From contig PNMH01000043.1 of the NCBI GenBank assembly GCA_013823505.1, positions 1 through 33,090 of the forward strand: 33,090 bases of DNA, written 5' to 3'. This document shows, piece by piece, positions 9,393-17,460 of this stretch. The translations under genes were made by a program, and so were the position numbers. Below the pieces are notes generated by a model, which was not told where the DNA came from, made no database searches, and saw only the letters and a list, made by a program, of their open reading frames with translations. Numbering within the stretch: position 1 is the stretch's first letter; each line of letters opens with the position of its first letter. This DNA comes from Polaromonas sp. Its GTDB lineage: Bacteria; Pseudomonadota; Gammaproteobacteria; Burkholderiales; Burkholderiaceae.

Positions 9393-12300
9393 ATGTGGTT
9401 CACCCAGGTCTCCTTGCGCAACCCGGTGTTCGCCACCATGGTGATGGTCGCCTTCGTGGTGCTGGGCGTGTTCTCGTTCCAGCGCCTGCAGGTCGACCAG
9501 TTCCCCAACATCGACTTTCCGGTCGTGGTGGTGACCACCGCCTACCCCGGTGCCTCGCCCGAAATCGTGGAGTCGGAAGTCACGAAGAAGGTGGAAGAAG
9601 CCGTGAACGCGGTGGCGGGCGTGAACACCCTGACCTCGCGCAGCTACGAAGGCTCGTCGGTCGTCATCATCGAATTCCAGCTCACCATCGACGGGCGCAA
9701 GGCGGCCGAGGATGTTCGCGAAAAGATCGGCATCCTGCGCCCGCTGCTGCGCGACGAGGTGGAAGAGCCGCGCGTGCTGCGCTTTGATCCGGCGGCGCGC
9801 TCCATCTGGTCGGTCGCGGTCATTCCGGAGGCCGTCAACGGCAAGACACCCAGCGCGGTGGAGCTCACCACCTGGGCCGAACAAACCTTCAAGAAGCGGC
9901 TGGAGAACGTGCGCGGTGTGGGCTCGGTCACGCTGGTGGGCGGCACGCAACGCGCCATCAACATCGAGCTCAACCCGTCGGCCATGGAGGCCTTGGGCGT
10001 GACCACCGAACAGGTGACCGCCGCCGTGCGCAACGAGAACCAGGACCTCCCGGTGGGCACGCTCAAGACCGGCGAGAGCGAGCGCGTGGTGCAACTGCTG
10101 TCCCGACTTCAGAACCCGCAGGATTTCGGCGACATCATCGTCGCGCGGCGCGCCGGCCAGGCGGTGCGCCTGTCTCAGGTGGCGACCATCAACGACGGCA
10201 CCGAGGAAGTGCAGAGCCTCGCGCTCTACAACGGCCAGCGCACGCTGCTGCTGCAGGTGCAGAAGTCGCAGGACGAGAACACCATCGCCGTGACCGACGG
10301 GCTCAAGGCCGCGGTGGAAACCTTGCGTGCCGAGCTGCCACCGGGCATTCGCCTCGAGCAGATCGCCGACGGCTCGCGTCCCATCCGCGTGTCGGTGGAC
10401 AACGTGCGTCGCACGCTGATCGAAGGCGCGTTGCTCACCGTGCTGATCGTCTTTCTGTTCCTGAATTCGTGGCGCTCCACCGTCATCACCGGCCTCACCC
10501 TGCCCATCGCGCTGATCGGCACCTTCTTCTTCATGAACCTGTTCGGGTTCACCATCAACATGATCACGCTGATGGCGCTCACGCTCTCGGTCGGCTTGCT
10601 GATCGACGACGCCATCGTGGTGCGCGAGAACATCGTGCGCCACGTGCAGATGGGCAAGACACCGTTCAACGCGGCCATGGACGGCACGCAGGAGATTGGC
10701 CTGGCCGTGCTGGCCACCACGCTGTCCATCGTCGCGGTGTTCCTGCCCATCGGTTTCATGGGCGGCATCATCGGCAAGTTCTTTCACGAGTTCGGCATCA
10801 CCATGGTGGCGGCGGTGCTCATTTCCATGTTCGTGAGCTTCACGCTCGACCCGATGCTGTCGTCGGTTTGGCACGACCCGGAGATCGAAAAGCACGGCCA
10901 AGGTGGCGCCCCACGCACCTTCTACGACAAGACCATCGGCCGCGTCACCGGCTGGTTTGACCGCTTCCAGGACGACCTGGCCGACACTTACCAGACCACG
11001 CTGCGCTGGTCGCTCAAGCACAAGCTGGCCACCCTGGGCTTGGCGCTGGCCACTTTCGTCGGCAGCCTGTTTGTGCTGCCGCTGCTGGGCACCGAGTTTG
11101 TGCCCAAGGCCGACTTCTCGGAAACCTCGCTGAGCTTTCACACCCCGGTGGGCTCGTCTTTGCAGGCCACCGAGGCCAAGACGCGCGAGGTGGAGGCCAT
11201 CCTTCGCCAGTTCCCCGAGGTGAAGTACACGCTCTCCACGCTCAACACCGGCAATGCCCAGGGCACCATGTACGCCAGCGTCTATGTGCGCCTGGTCGAC
11301 CGCAAGGACCGCACGCTGAGCGCCGACGCCATGTCGGCCCAGCTGCGCGAGCGCCTGCGCAGCGTGCCCGGCATCACCGTGACCCACGTGGGCCTGCTCG
11401 ACGCGGTGGGCGGCAACAAGCAGGTGGAGTTTTCCTTGCAGGGCGACGACCTCGCCGAGCTGGAGCGCCTGAGCGCCACCGTGATGGAGCGCATCCGCCC
11501 CATCGTCGGCCTGGTCGATCTGGACGCCAGTGTGAAGCCCAACAAACCCACGGTGGACGTGAAGATGCGGCGCGAGCTGGCGTCGGACGCGGGCATGAAC
11601 GTGGCGGCGGTGGGCGGCGCGCTGCGCACGCTGGTGGCCGGCACCACGGTGGGCAACTGGCGCGCGCAGAACGGCGAGAGTTACGACGTGAACGTTCAAC
11701 TGGCGGCCACCGGTCGTGAGCGTGCGAGCGACCTGGAGCAGCTGCCCTTCATGGTCGGCACCGCCGCCGACGGCACGGCCCGCGTGGTGCGCCTGGGCCA
11801 GGTGGCCGAGGTGGTGGCCAGCACCGGCCCCAACCAGATCAACCGCCGCAACCTCAACCGCGAGGTGTCCATCAACGCCAACGTGTTCGGCCGCTCCGCC
11901 GGCGAGGTGTCGGCCGAGATCAAACAGGTGCTCGACAGCACGCAGTTCCCGCCCGGCTACCGCTACGAATTTGGCGGCTCCACCAAGAACATGCAGGAGT
12001 CGTTCGGCTACGCCATCTCGGCACTCGCCCTGGCCATCATCTTCATCTACATGATCCTGGCCAGCCAGTTCCAGAGCTTTCTGCAGCCGCTGGCGCTCAT
12101 GACGGCGCTGCCACTCACGCTGATCGGTGTGGCACTGGCCCTGCTCATGTTCGGCTCGACGATGAGCATGTTCTCGGTCATCGGCATCGTGCTGCTCATG
12201 GGCCTGGTCACGAAAAACGCCATCCTGCTGGTGGACTTTGCGATCCGCGCTCGCCATGGCCTGGTGGGCGAGGCGCCGATGGACCGCGAGTCGGCCCTGC

Positions 12301-12572
12301 TGCTGGCGGCGCGCGTTCGGCTGCGCCCCATCCTCATGACCACGCTGGCCATGGTGTTTGGCATGGTGCCGCTGGCGTTCGCACTCACCGAAGGCTCGGA
12401 ACAGCGCGCGCCCATGGGCCAGGCCGTCATCGGCGGCGTGATCACCTCGTCGCTGCTCACCCTGGTGGTGGTGCCGGTCGTCTACTGCTACATGGACGAC
12501 CTAGCCCAGTGGTTCCGCCGCAAGCTCGGCATGGGCCCGACGCCAGCCGGGCCGGCGGTGTCCGCTCCGTAA
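9393..12572 (+). CDS. RND-family efflux pump, inner-membrane permease (HAE/AcrB type)
   Basis: 1059 aa, the normal size of a tripartite RND pump. It has the first membrane helix, two large periplasmic loops, and two blocks of transmembrane helices (about 335-540 and 870-1040). Asp405-Asp406 in GLLIDDAIVVREN and Lys941 in GLVTKNAILLVDFA are the proton-relay residues at the positions known from AcrB (407/408 and 940). It is therefore likely an active proton-driven pump of organic compounds rather than a heavy-metal CusA type. The start MWFTQVSLRNPVFATMVM is typical of the subfamily. It follows the adaptor by 10 bp and probably works with the TolC channel encoded 1.2 kb downstream. Its substrates are unknown. 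Confidence 0.95.
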   Translation: MWFTQVSLRNPVFATMVMVAFVVLGVFSFQRLQVDQFPNIDFPVVVVTTAYPGASPEIVESEVTKKVEEAVNAVAGVNTLTSRSYEGSSVVIIEFQLTIDGRKAAEDVREKIGILRPLLRDEVEEPRVLRFDPAARSIWSVAVIPEAVNGKTPSAVELTTWAEQTFKKRLENVRGVGSVTLVGGTQRAINIELNPSAMEALGVTTEQVTAAVRNENQDLPVGTLKTGESERVVQLLSRLQNPQDFGDIIVARRAGQAVRLSQVATINDGTEEVQSLALYNGQRTLLLQVQKSQDENTIAVTDGLKAAVETLRAELPPGIRLEQIADGSRPIRVSVDNVRRTLIEGALLTVLIVFLFLNSWRSTVITGLTLPIALIGTFFFMNLFGFTINMITLMALTLSVGLLIDDAIVVRENIVRHVQMGKTPFNAAMDGTQEIGLAVLATTLSIVAVFLPIGFMGGIIGKFFHEFGITMVAAVLISMFVSFTLDPMLSSVWHDPEIEKHGQGGAPRTFYDKTIGRVTGWFDRFQDDLADTYQTTLRWSLKHKLATLGLALATFVGSLFVLPLLGTEFVPKADFSETSLSFHTPVGSSLQATEAKTREVEAILRQFPEVKYTLSTLNTGNAQGTMYASVYVRLVDRKDRTLSADAMSAQLRERLRSVPGITVTHVGLLDAVGGNKQVEFSLQGDDLAELERLSATVMERIRPIVGLVDLDASVKPNKPTVDVKMRRELASDAGMNVAAVGGALRTLVAGTTVGNWRAQNGESYDVNVQLAATGRERASDLEQLPFMVGTAADGTARVVRLGQVAEVVASTGPNQINRRNLNREVSINANVFGRSAGEVSAEIKQVLDSTQFPPGYRYEFGGSTKNMQESFGYAISALALAIIFIYMILASQFQSFLQPLALMTALPLTLIGVALALLMFGSTMSMFSVIGIVLLMGLVTKNAILLVDFAIRARHGLVGEAPMDRESALLLAARVRLRPILMTTLAMVFGMVPLAFALTEGSEQRAPMGQAVIGGVITSSLLTLVVVPVVYCYMDDLAQWFRRKLGMGPTPAGPAVSAP

Positions 12573-12620
12573 AATCCAGCCATTCACCCCATCTTCCAGA
12601 CGCCCCCAGGAGCTCCCTCC

Positions 12621-13328
12621 ATGACGACCACCACCGCTGCCACCATCCACACCGGCTTTGACCACGCCCGCTTCAACATGATCGAGCAGCAGATCCGCCC
12701 CTGGGAGGTGCTCTCCCCCCAGGTGCTGGAACTGCTGTCGCGCATCCACCGCGAAGCTTTCGTGCCCACCGCGCACCGCGCCCTGGCCTTTGCCGACATG
12801 GAATTGCCCCTGTCCCACCCTGCGGTGGAGGGCCAGTGCATGCTGGCCCCGAAGGTGGAGGCCCGCCTGCTGCAGGACCTGGACCTCAAGCCCACCGACA
12901 AGGTGCTGGAAATCGGCACCGGCAGCGGCCATATGGCCGCCCTGCTGGCCAGCCTGGCGCACAGCGTGGTCTCGGTCGAGATCGACGCTGTGCTGGCCGG
13001 TACCGCGCGCGAGAACCTGCGCAAGGCCGGCATCGCCAACGTCGAGGTCAAACACGCCGACGCTGCGGCGCAAGGCTTCGCTGCGTGCAGCGTCAACGGC
13101 CCGTTCGACGCCATCCTGCTCAGCGGCTCGGTCGCCGAGATTCCGCCCGCCTTGCTGGCCCTGCTGGCGCCCGGCGGCCGGTTGGCCGCCATCGTCGGCC
13201 ATGAGCCCATGATGCGCGCCACCATCGTCACCCGCATCGCCGATGCCTCGTTCCAGACCGCACAACCCTGGGACACCGTGGCCCCGCGCCTGCTGAACTT
13301 CCCCGAGCCATCGAGCTTCCGCTTCTGA
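12621..13328 (+). CDS. PIMT-like class I SAM-dependent methyltransferase (divergent Pcm)
   Basis: 235 aa with the overall layout of protein-L-isoaspartate O-methyltransferase. QQIRPWEVLSPQVLELLSRI and REAFVP (45-50) are followed by a SAM-binding LEIGTGSGH (96-104) and a VEIDAVL acidic loop. The segment that in true Pcm reads GQTIS and positions the isoaspartate substrate is here GQCMLAP (71-77), so classical repair activity is doubtful. Many beta- and alphaproteobacteria carry this divergent type next to tolC. AGGAG at 12608-12612 sits 8 bp before the ATG. It lies 48 bp after the RND gene and 31 bp before a rhodanese, all on the same strand. The fold and SAM binding are well supported; the methyl acceptor is unknown. 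Confidence 0.8.
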   Translation: MTTTTAATIHTGFDHARFNMIEQQIRPWEVLSPQVLELLSRIHREAFVPTAHRALAFADMELPLSHPAVEGQCMLAPKVEARLLQDLDLKPTDKVLEIGTGSGHMAALLASLAHSVVSVEIDAVLAGTARENLRKAGIANVEVKHADAAAQGFAACSVNGPFDAILLSGSVAEIPPALLALLAPGGRLAAIVGHEPMMRATIVTRIADASFQTAQPWDTVAPRLLNFPEPSSFRF

Positions 13329-13359
13329 AACCCGCCGCACCCCGACGCCAAGGATCCCC

Positions 13360-13710
13360 ATGAAAGCGATTCAACCCGGCCAGCTCGACACCTGGCTCAC
13401 GCAGGTGGCCAGCGAGGCGCCTGCCGGTGGCCTGCCAGTCGTGCTCGACGTGCGCGAGCCCTGGGAACTGCAGACGGCCTCGGTGACGCCCGCCGGATTC
13501 GAACTGCGCCACATACCCATGCGCAGCGTGCCCGAGCGCCTGGCCGAACTCGACCGAGACCAACCCATCGCCTGCCTGTGCCACCACGGCATGCGAAGCG
13601 CGCAGGTGGCGAACTTCCTGATCAACCAGGGATTCACACAGGTGGTGAACATCCATGGCGGCATCCACGCCTGGTCGCAAGAACGCGACCCCGCTGTTCC
13701 GGTCTATTGA
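13360..13710 (+). CDS. single-domain rhodanese-like sulfurtransferase
   Basis: 116 aa, one rhodanese domain. LDVREPWE (29-36) is the first signature. The active-site loop CHHGMRS starts at Cys74, the expected persulfide carrier, with a six-residue loop of sulfurtransferase rather than Cdc25 type. A second Cys (72) lies two residues before it. NIHGGIHAW is the family's C-terminal signature. There is no signal peptide, so it acts in the cytoplasm, transferring sulfane sulfur to cyanide or, more likely, a protein thiol. AAGG precedes the ATG. It sits between the PIMT-like gene and tolC with short gaps; its link to efflux is not evident from its sequence. Confidence 0.9.
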   Translation: MKAIQPGQLDTWLTQVASEAPAGGLPVVLDVREPWELQTASVTPAGFELRHIPMRSVPERLAELDRDQPIACLCHHGMRSAQVANFLINQGFTQVVNIHGGIHAWSQERDPAVPVY

Positions 13711-13747
13711 TCGCCCCCTCTCCCGCCATTCGTTTCAAAGGAACTCC

Positions 13748-15106
13748 ATGACTGTCCCGCACGCATCCGCATCCCATGGGAGCCGACTTTTCTCCATGAG
13801 CCGGCTGGCCGTGGCCGTCGGTTTGACCCTGGGCGCAGCCACGGGAGCACAGGCCCAAAACCTGGTGGAGTTGTATGAAGCCGCACGCGGTTTTGACGCG
13901 ACCTTCCTGTCGGCGCGCTCGCAATACGAGGCCAACCTCTTCCGCGCCGATCAGGCCAAAGCAGGCCTGTTGCCCGAAGTGGGCCTCGGTGCGGCCGCCA
14001 GCTGGGCGCGACGCGAGATCAACGGGGGCACGGACACCACCAGCAACAGCCAGAGCGCCACGCTCTCGGCCAGTCAGCCGCTGTACCGCCCCGTCAACAA
14101 ACTCAACAACGACCAGGCCCTGCTCTCCGTGGACGTGGCCAAGGCCACGCTCACCCTGGCCGAGCAAGACCTGATCGTGCGGACCACACAAGCCTACTTC
14201 GACGTTCTCGCCGCCACCGACACGCTGGCCTTTGTGCGTGCGCAGAAAACCGCAGTGGGTGAACAGCTCGCCGCAGCCAAGCGCAACTTTGAAGTCGGCA
14301 CCACCACCGTGACCGACTCGCGCGAAGCGCAGGCCGGCTTCGATCTGGTGGTGGCCCAGGAGATCGCCGCCGAAAACGACCTGCGGGTCAAGCAGCTCAC
14401 GCTGAACCAGCTCGTGGGTCGGGCGGCCGTGACACCGAAGCCACTGGTGGCGCCGGTGGTGCTGCCACCGCTGCTGCCCGCCGATCCGCAGGCCTGGGTC
14501 GCCTTGAACGACGACACACACCCCACCATCCTGCAGGCCACCCGCGGCCTGGAGATCGCCCAGCTGGAAACCCGCAAGGCCGAAGCCGGCCACAAGCCCA
14601 CCGTGGACCTGGTGGCGCAGTACCAGGTGGCCCGCGCGCCGTCCACCAACACGCTCGCCCAAAACACCGTGCGCAGCAACAACGCCAGCGTCGGCGTGCA
14701 GTTCAACATGCCGCTGTTCGCCGGCTACGCGATCCAGAACCGGGTGAGGGAAACCATGTCGCTCGAAGACAAGGCCCGCACCGACCTGGAGGCCGCCAAA
14801 CGCGGCGTCGACCTGGCCACACGCAGCGCGTTTCTTGGCGTGCTGTCTGGCCAGGGGCAGGTGAAAGCCCTGGAAGCCGCCGAGGCCTCCAGCCAGAGCG
14901 CCCTGGACGCCAACCGCCTGGGCTACCAGGTGGGTGTGCGCATCAACATCGACGTGCTCAACGCCCAAAGCCAACTGTTCCAGACCAAACGCGACCTCGC
15001 CCAGGCGCGCTACAACGTGCTGCTGGGTGGCTTGCGTCTGAAGCAGGCCAGCGGACGGCTGGTGCCTGAGGATTTGTTGCCGATCAATTCGTTGTTGGCG
15101 CAATGA
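13748..15106 (+). CDS. tolC: TolC-family outer membrane channel protein
   Basis: 452 aa. A signal peptide is visible (MSRLAVAVGLTLGAATGAQA, cleavage expected after residue 36 just before QNLVELYEAA). Two repeats of the outer-membrane efflux protein fold follow. The first contains LYEAARGFDATFLSARSQYEA, QPLYRP and QAYFDVL; the second contains FNMPLFAGYAIQNRVRE and YQVGVRINIDVLNAQSQLF. The conserved DVLNAQ and LFQTKRDLAQARYN blocks place it with TolC of the type I secretion/RND systems. It forms the outer-membrane exit duct and is the natural partner of the adaptor and pump upstream. AAAGGAA at 13737-13743 supports ATG 13748. An internal ATG at 13796 would still keep the signal peptide. Confidence 0.93.
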   Translation: MTVPHASASHGSRLFSMSRLAVAVGLTLGAATGAQAQNLVELYEAARGFDATFLSARSQYEANLFRADQAKAGLLPEVGLGAAASWARREINGGTDTTSNSQSATLSASQPLYRPVNKLNNDQALLSVDVAKATLTLAEQDLIVRTTQAYFDVLAATDTLAFVRAQKTAVGEQLAAAKRNFEVGTTTVTDSREAQAGFDLVVAQEIAAENDLRVKQLTLNQLVGRAAVTPKPLVAPVVLPPLLPADPQAWVALNDDTHPTILQATRGLEIAQLETRKAEAGHKPTVDLVAQYQVARAPSTNTLAQNTVRSNNASVGVQFNMPLFAGYAIQNRVRETMSLEDKARTDLEAAKRGVDLATRSAFLGVLSGQGQVKALEAAEASSQSALDANRLGYQVGVRINIDVLNAQSQLFQTKRDLAQARYNVLLGGLRLKQASGRLVPEDLLPINSLLAQ

Positions 15107-15119
15107 GCGCTCAAGGCAC

Positions 15120-16223
15120 ATGAGTCTGTTCACCTGGAAGCTGGAGCGCGAGCTCAACCGCATTCGTCAACAGCTCAAGGGCATCCCCGAGTTCTTCACC
15201 GAACCCCTGTTGAGGCGCCGTCACGACGCGCAACGCAATGCCATGCTGCAGGCGGAACACGGCCAGGTTGCACCAGGCCCCAAAGTGGCTTTGCTGCTGG
15301 TGTATCAGCCCAAGGGAATCTCCGATGCCACGGTGTGGACATGCCAGCACTTGGTCAACAAGGGCTATGCACCCTTGGTCATCAGCAATGCGCCCTTGAG
15401 TGCAGATGACAAGTCACGTCTGAGCCCGTGGATCTGGCGCATGGCAGAGCGCCCCAATTTCGGCTACGACTTCGGTGGGTACCGGGACGGGATCTGGTTG
15501 TTGTCGCAGTGGAAAACAAACCCTGACACCCTGATCATCCTGAATGACAGCATCTGGTTTCCACTGACTGCCAACGAGACCTTGATCGACCGAATGGAAG
15601 CTAGCGACGCCGATTTCGTAGGGGCTCTGCAACTCGACCCGCTGCGCCAGACTGAGAACATTCCCACCAAGAAGCGGCCATTCTTTGGATCCTTCTTCCT
15701 GATGGTCAAACGAGGTGCCTTGCAACATGCTGCGTTCACCGGCTTCTGGGACCGATACCGAATCACCAGCAACAAGTACAAGACGATCCGCAGGGGAGAA
15801 CGGGGTTTCTCGCATGCTTTGATGGATGCGGGTATTCGCAGCGAAGCCATCTACACACGGAGTGCACTGGATCGCCACATCGAGTCGCTGTCGAACCAGG
15901 AACTGAAGTTGTTTCTGGGAGATCTCGTCTCCATTGATGAGCGTATCGAGATGGAGATCTCCGATTGCATCCAACATTTTTCGCAGACGGACGAATGGCG
16001 GACGCTCTCCCGGGCCGTGGCCCTGGCGGCTACCGAAAAGCAGAACGTCCTCGCCACCGCGCCGATCACGTCCTTGGCTGTTTTTGGCGTCCCTTATCTG
16101 AAGAAATCCAGGGACTGGAACAACTTGAAAGCGCTGAAGTTGATCCGGGAGCGGATCAACCAAGGGCGCTTGCCAGCGCCCCATGCCAGCATCATTGACG
16201 CACTGAAGCAGCTTCCGGATTGA
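15120..16223 (+). CDS. RgpF/rhamnan-synthesis-F-like glycan biosynthesis protein
   Basis: 367 aa. It carries the hallmarks of the rhamnan synthesis protein F family: a Rossmann-like start KVALLLVYQPKGISDATVW (55-73), the signature NFGYDFGGYRDGI (113-125), LNDSIWFP (141-148), and a FFGSFFLMVKRGALQ block (188-202) before a Trp/Tyr-rich acceptor region. Such proteins act as glycosyltransferases in rhamnose- or other deoxyhexose-containing polysaccharides, but the sugar is not predictable. It starts 13 bp after tolC with AAGG in front, so it could be read from the tolC transcript. Its 3' end overlaps the convergent ligase gene by 32 bp. It marks the left edge of the surface-glycan island. Confidence 0.75.
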   Translation: MSLFTWKLERELNRIRQQLKGIPEFFTEPLLRRRHDAQRNAMLQAEHGQVAPGPKVALLLVYQPKGISDATVWTCQHLVNKGYAPLVISNAPLSADDKSRLSPWIWRMAERPNFGYDFGGYRDGIWLLSQWKTNPDTLIILNDSIWFPLTANETLIDRMEASDADFVGALQLDPLRQTENIPTKKRPFFGSFFLMVKRGALQHAAFTGFWDRYRITSNKYKTIRRGERGFSHALMDAGIRSEAIYTRSALDRHIESLSNQELKLFLGDLVSIDERIEMEISDCIQHFSQTDEWRTLSRAVALAATEKQNVLATAPITSLAVFGVPYLKKSRDWNNLKALKLIRERINQGRLPAPHASIIDALKQLPD

Positions 16224-17460
16224 CAGATGAGGCGGCGCGAAACCCTGAGGCCTCAGCCATCAGCAGCGCAAGCAAGCTGTAGAAGATGTAGCTCTCCATG
16301 CGGTACCAAAAAGGTGCGTTGAAAATGCTTTCGACAAGAAGCACCGCGACAAATCCCAAGAAGACAATGCGATGTGATGGCTTTACTCTGGTCGAAGCCA
16401 CGAGAAGTGCCCCAAAGAGCGACAGGTAGGCCAGAAGTCCGGGCAAGCCGTTCTCAAGCCAGAAGAAAAGAAACTGGTTGTGCGGATGAAAGCAGGTCAG
16501 CGTGCAATCCGAGAAGACTCTGGAGGCAAGAACATGGTACGCCCCGGTGCCGTGACCCCAAAACGGGTGTTGTCGGATCAACTCCCAGGAAAACTCCCAC
16601 AGCTTCAGACGAATGCCCACTGAAGACTGATAGTCGTCTGCCTGGAAGCGCTGGAATTCCGCCCACGCAGTAAGCACTCGAGCCTGCAACAGTGGGGAAG
16701 CAGCCATTAGCGCGACCAACAGCACAAGGCCGGCGGCGATCACGGGCCAGCGCCAGCGCGCAGGGGTGATTTGGTACGCGTAGACCATGAACACGGCGAG
16801 AATTGCAATCTGCCCTGTTCGTCCTTGAAGCAGGAAAATCACACTGACCAAGGTGGCTGCAGTAACGACAAGCCAGATCGCTTGCATCGCGACCTGTTTG
16901 GCAGCTCTTGCGCGCTCCAGAGCGAGCACCATGAAGAATGTGCTCACAACGCCTTGAATGATGTAGTCCACAAAAACACTGTGATCAACACCCCAGCCTT
17001 GGTTGCGAGTAGTCGACCATGGCGGATCCCACCAGATGTTCAGGTAGGTTGTTCCAACCGTGACCAGCATGGCGAGAGCAAAGGCACCCCAGGCTCGTTG
17101 CCGCCACACGACTTGGTCAAGCAGAGAGACCAACAGCAACACGAAAAGAAACTTGCTGTAAACGCGCACATGTTCCAAGACATCCGCCAGCGGCGCCACC
17201 GTGTAAGTGATTCCAATCAGCATGATGCTCACGAGCGCCACGCATGGCCACAACACAAGATTGCCTCGAACCACCGCCCATCGCTGCGCATATCGACCCG
17301 CCAACAACCAAGACAGCAGGATCACCAATGAAGTGACATTGAACAGCGCTCTGGAAGTGGGCGCCGCGTACAAAAGAACCACCGCGGCCCAACGAGCCAA
17401 CTGGTCAAAGAAATGGAAGCGTCGATCAGCAAACGCGCTGGGAATCGCCACCTCACTCAC
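16192..17460 (-). CDS. O-antigen ligase/polymerase (Wzy_C domain membrane protein)
   Basis: About 422 aa with roughly ten to twelve hydrophobic segments. A periplasmic loop (about 275-345) contains QHPFWGHGTGAYHVL and then HPHNQFLFFWLENGLPGLL. The His and the GLPG turn are typical of the Wzy_C family, which includes WaaL-type ligases that join O-chains to lipid A-core and some O-unit polymerases. It probably attaches or extends the glycan made by this island. The start is chosen as GTG 17460, which overlaps the neuC stop (GTGAGTGA). An in-frame ATG at 17547 would extend 29 residues into neuC without family similarity. It is the last gene of the minus-strand neu operon. Ligase and polymerase cannot be separated by sequence reading alone. 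Confidence 0.8.
   Translation of the reverse strand: MSEVAIPSAFADRRFHFFDQLARWAAVVLLYAAPTSRALFNVTSLVILLSWLLAGRYAQRWAVVRGNLVLWPCVALVSIMLIGITYTVAPLADVLEHVRVYSKFLFVLLLVSLLDQVVWRQRAWGAFALAMLVTVGTTYLNIWWDPPWSTTRNQGWGVDHSVFVDYIIQGVVSTFFMVLALERARAAKQVAMQAIWLVVTAATLVSVIFLLQGRTGQIAILAVFMVYAYQITPARWRWPVIAAGLVLLVALMAASPLLQARVLTAWAEFQRFQADDYQSSVGIRLKLWEFSWELIRQHPFWGHGTGAYHVLASRVFSDCTLTCFHPHNQFLFFWLENGLPGLLAYLSLFGALLVASTRVKPSHRIVFLGFVAVLLVESIFNAPFWYRMESYIFYSLLALLMAEASGFRAASSVNPEAASVRQ

Noticed and set aside
9135..12257. Very long minus-strand open frame (over 1000 codons) opposite the RND pump gene
   Set aside because: It is rich in His, Gln, Arg, Gly and Asp, as expected for the antisense of GC-rich coding DNA, has no family features, and the plus strand encodes a clear pump. 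Similar antisense frames lie opposite maeB, tolC, gltX and others.
12570..12575. TAAAAT as a -10 element for the PIMT-like/rhodanese/tolC block
   Set aside because: No matching -35 at suitable distance; it remains possible but is not strong enough to list.
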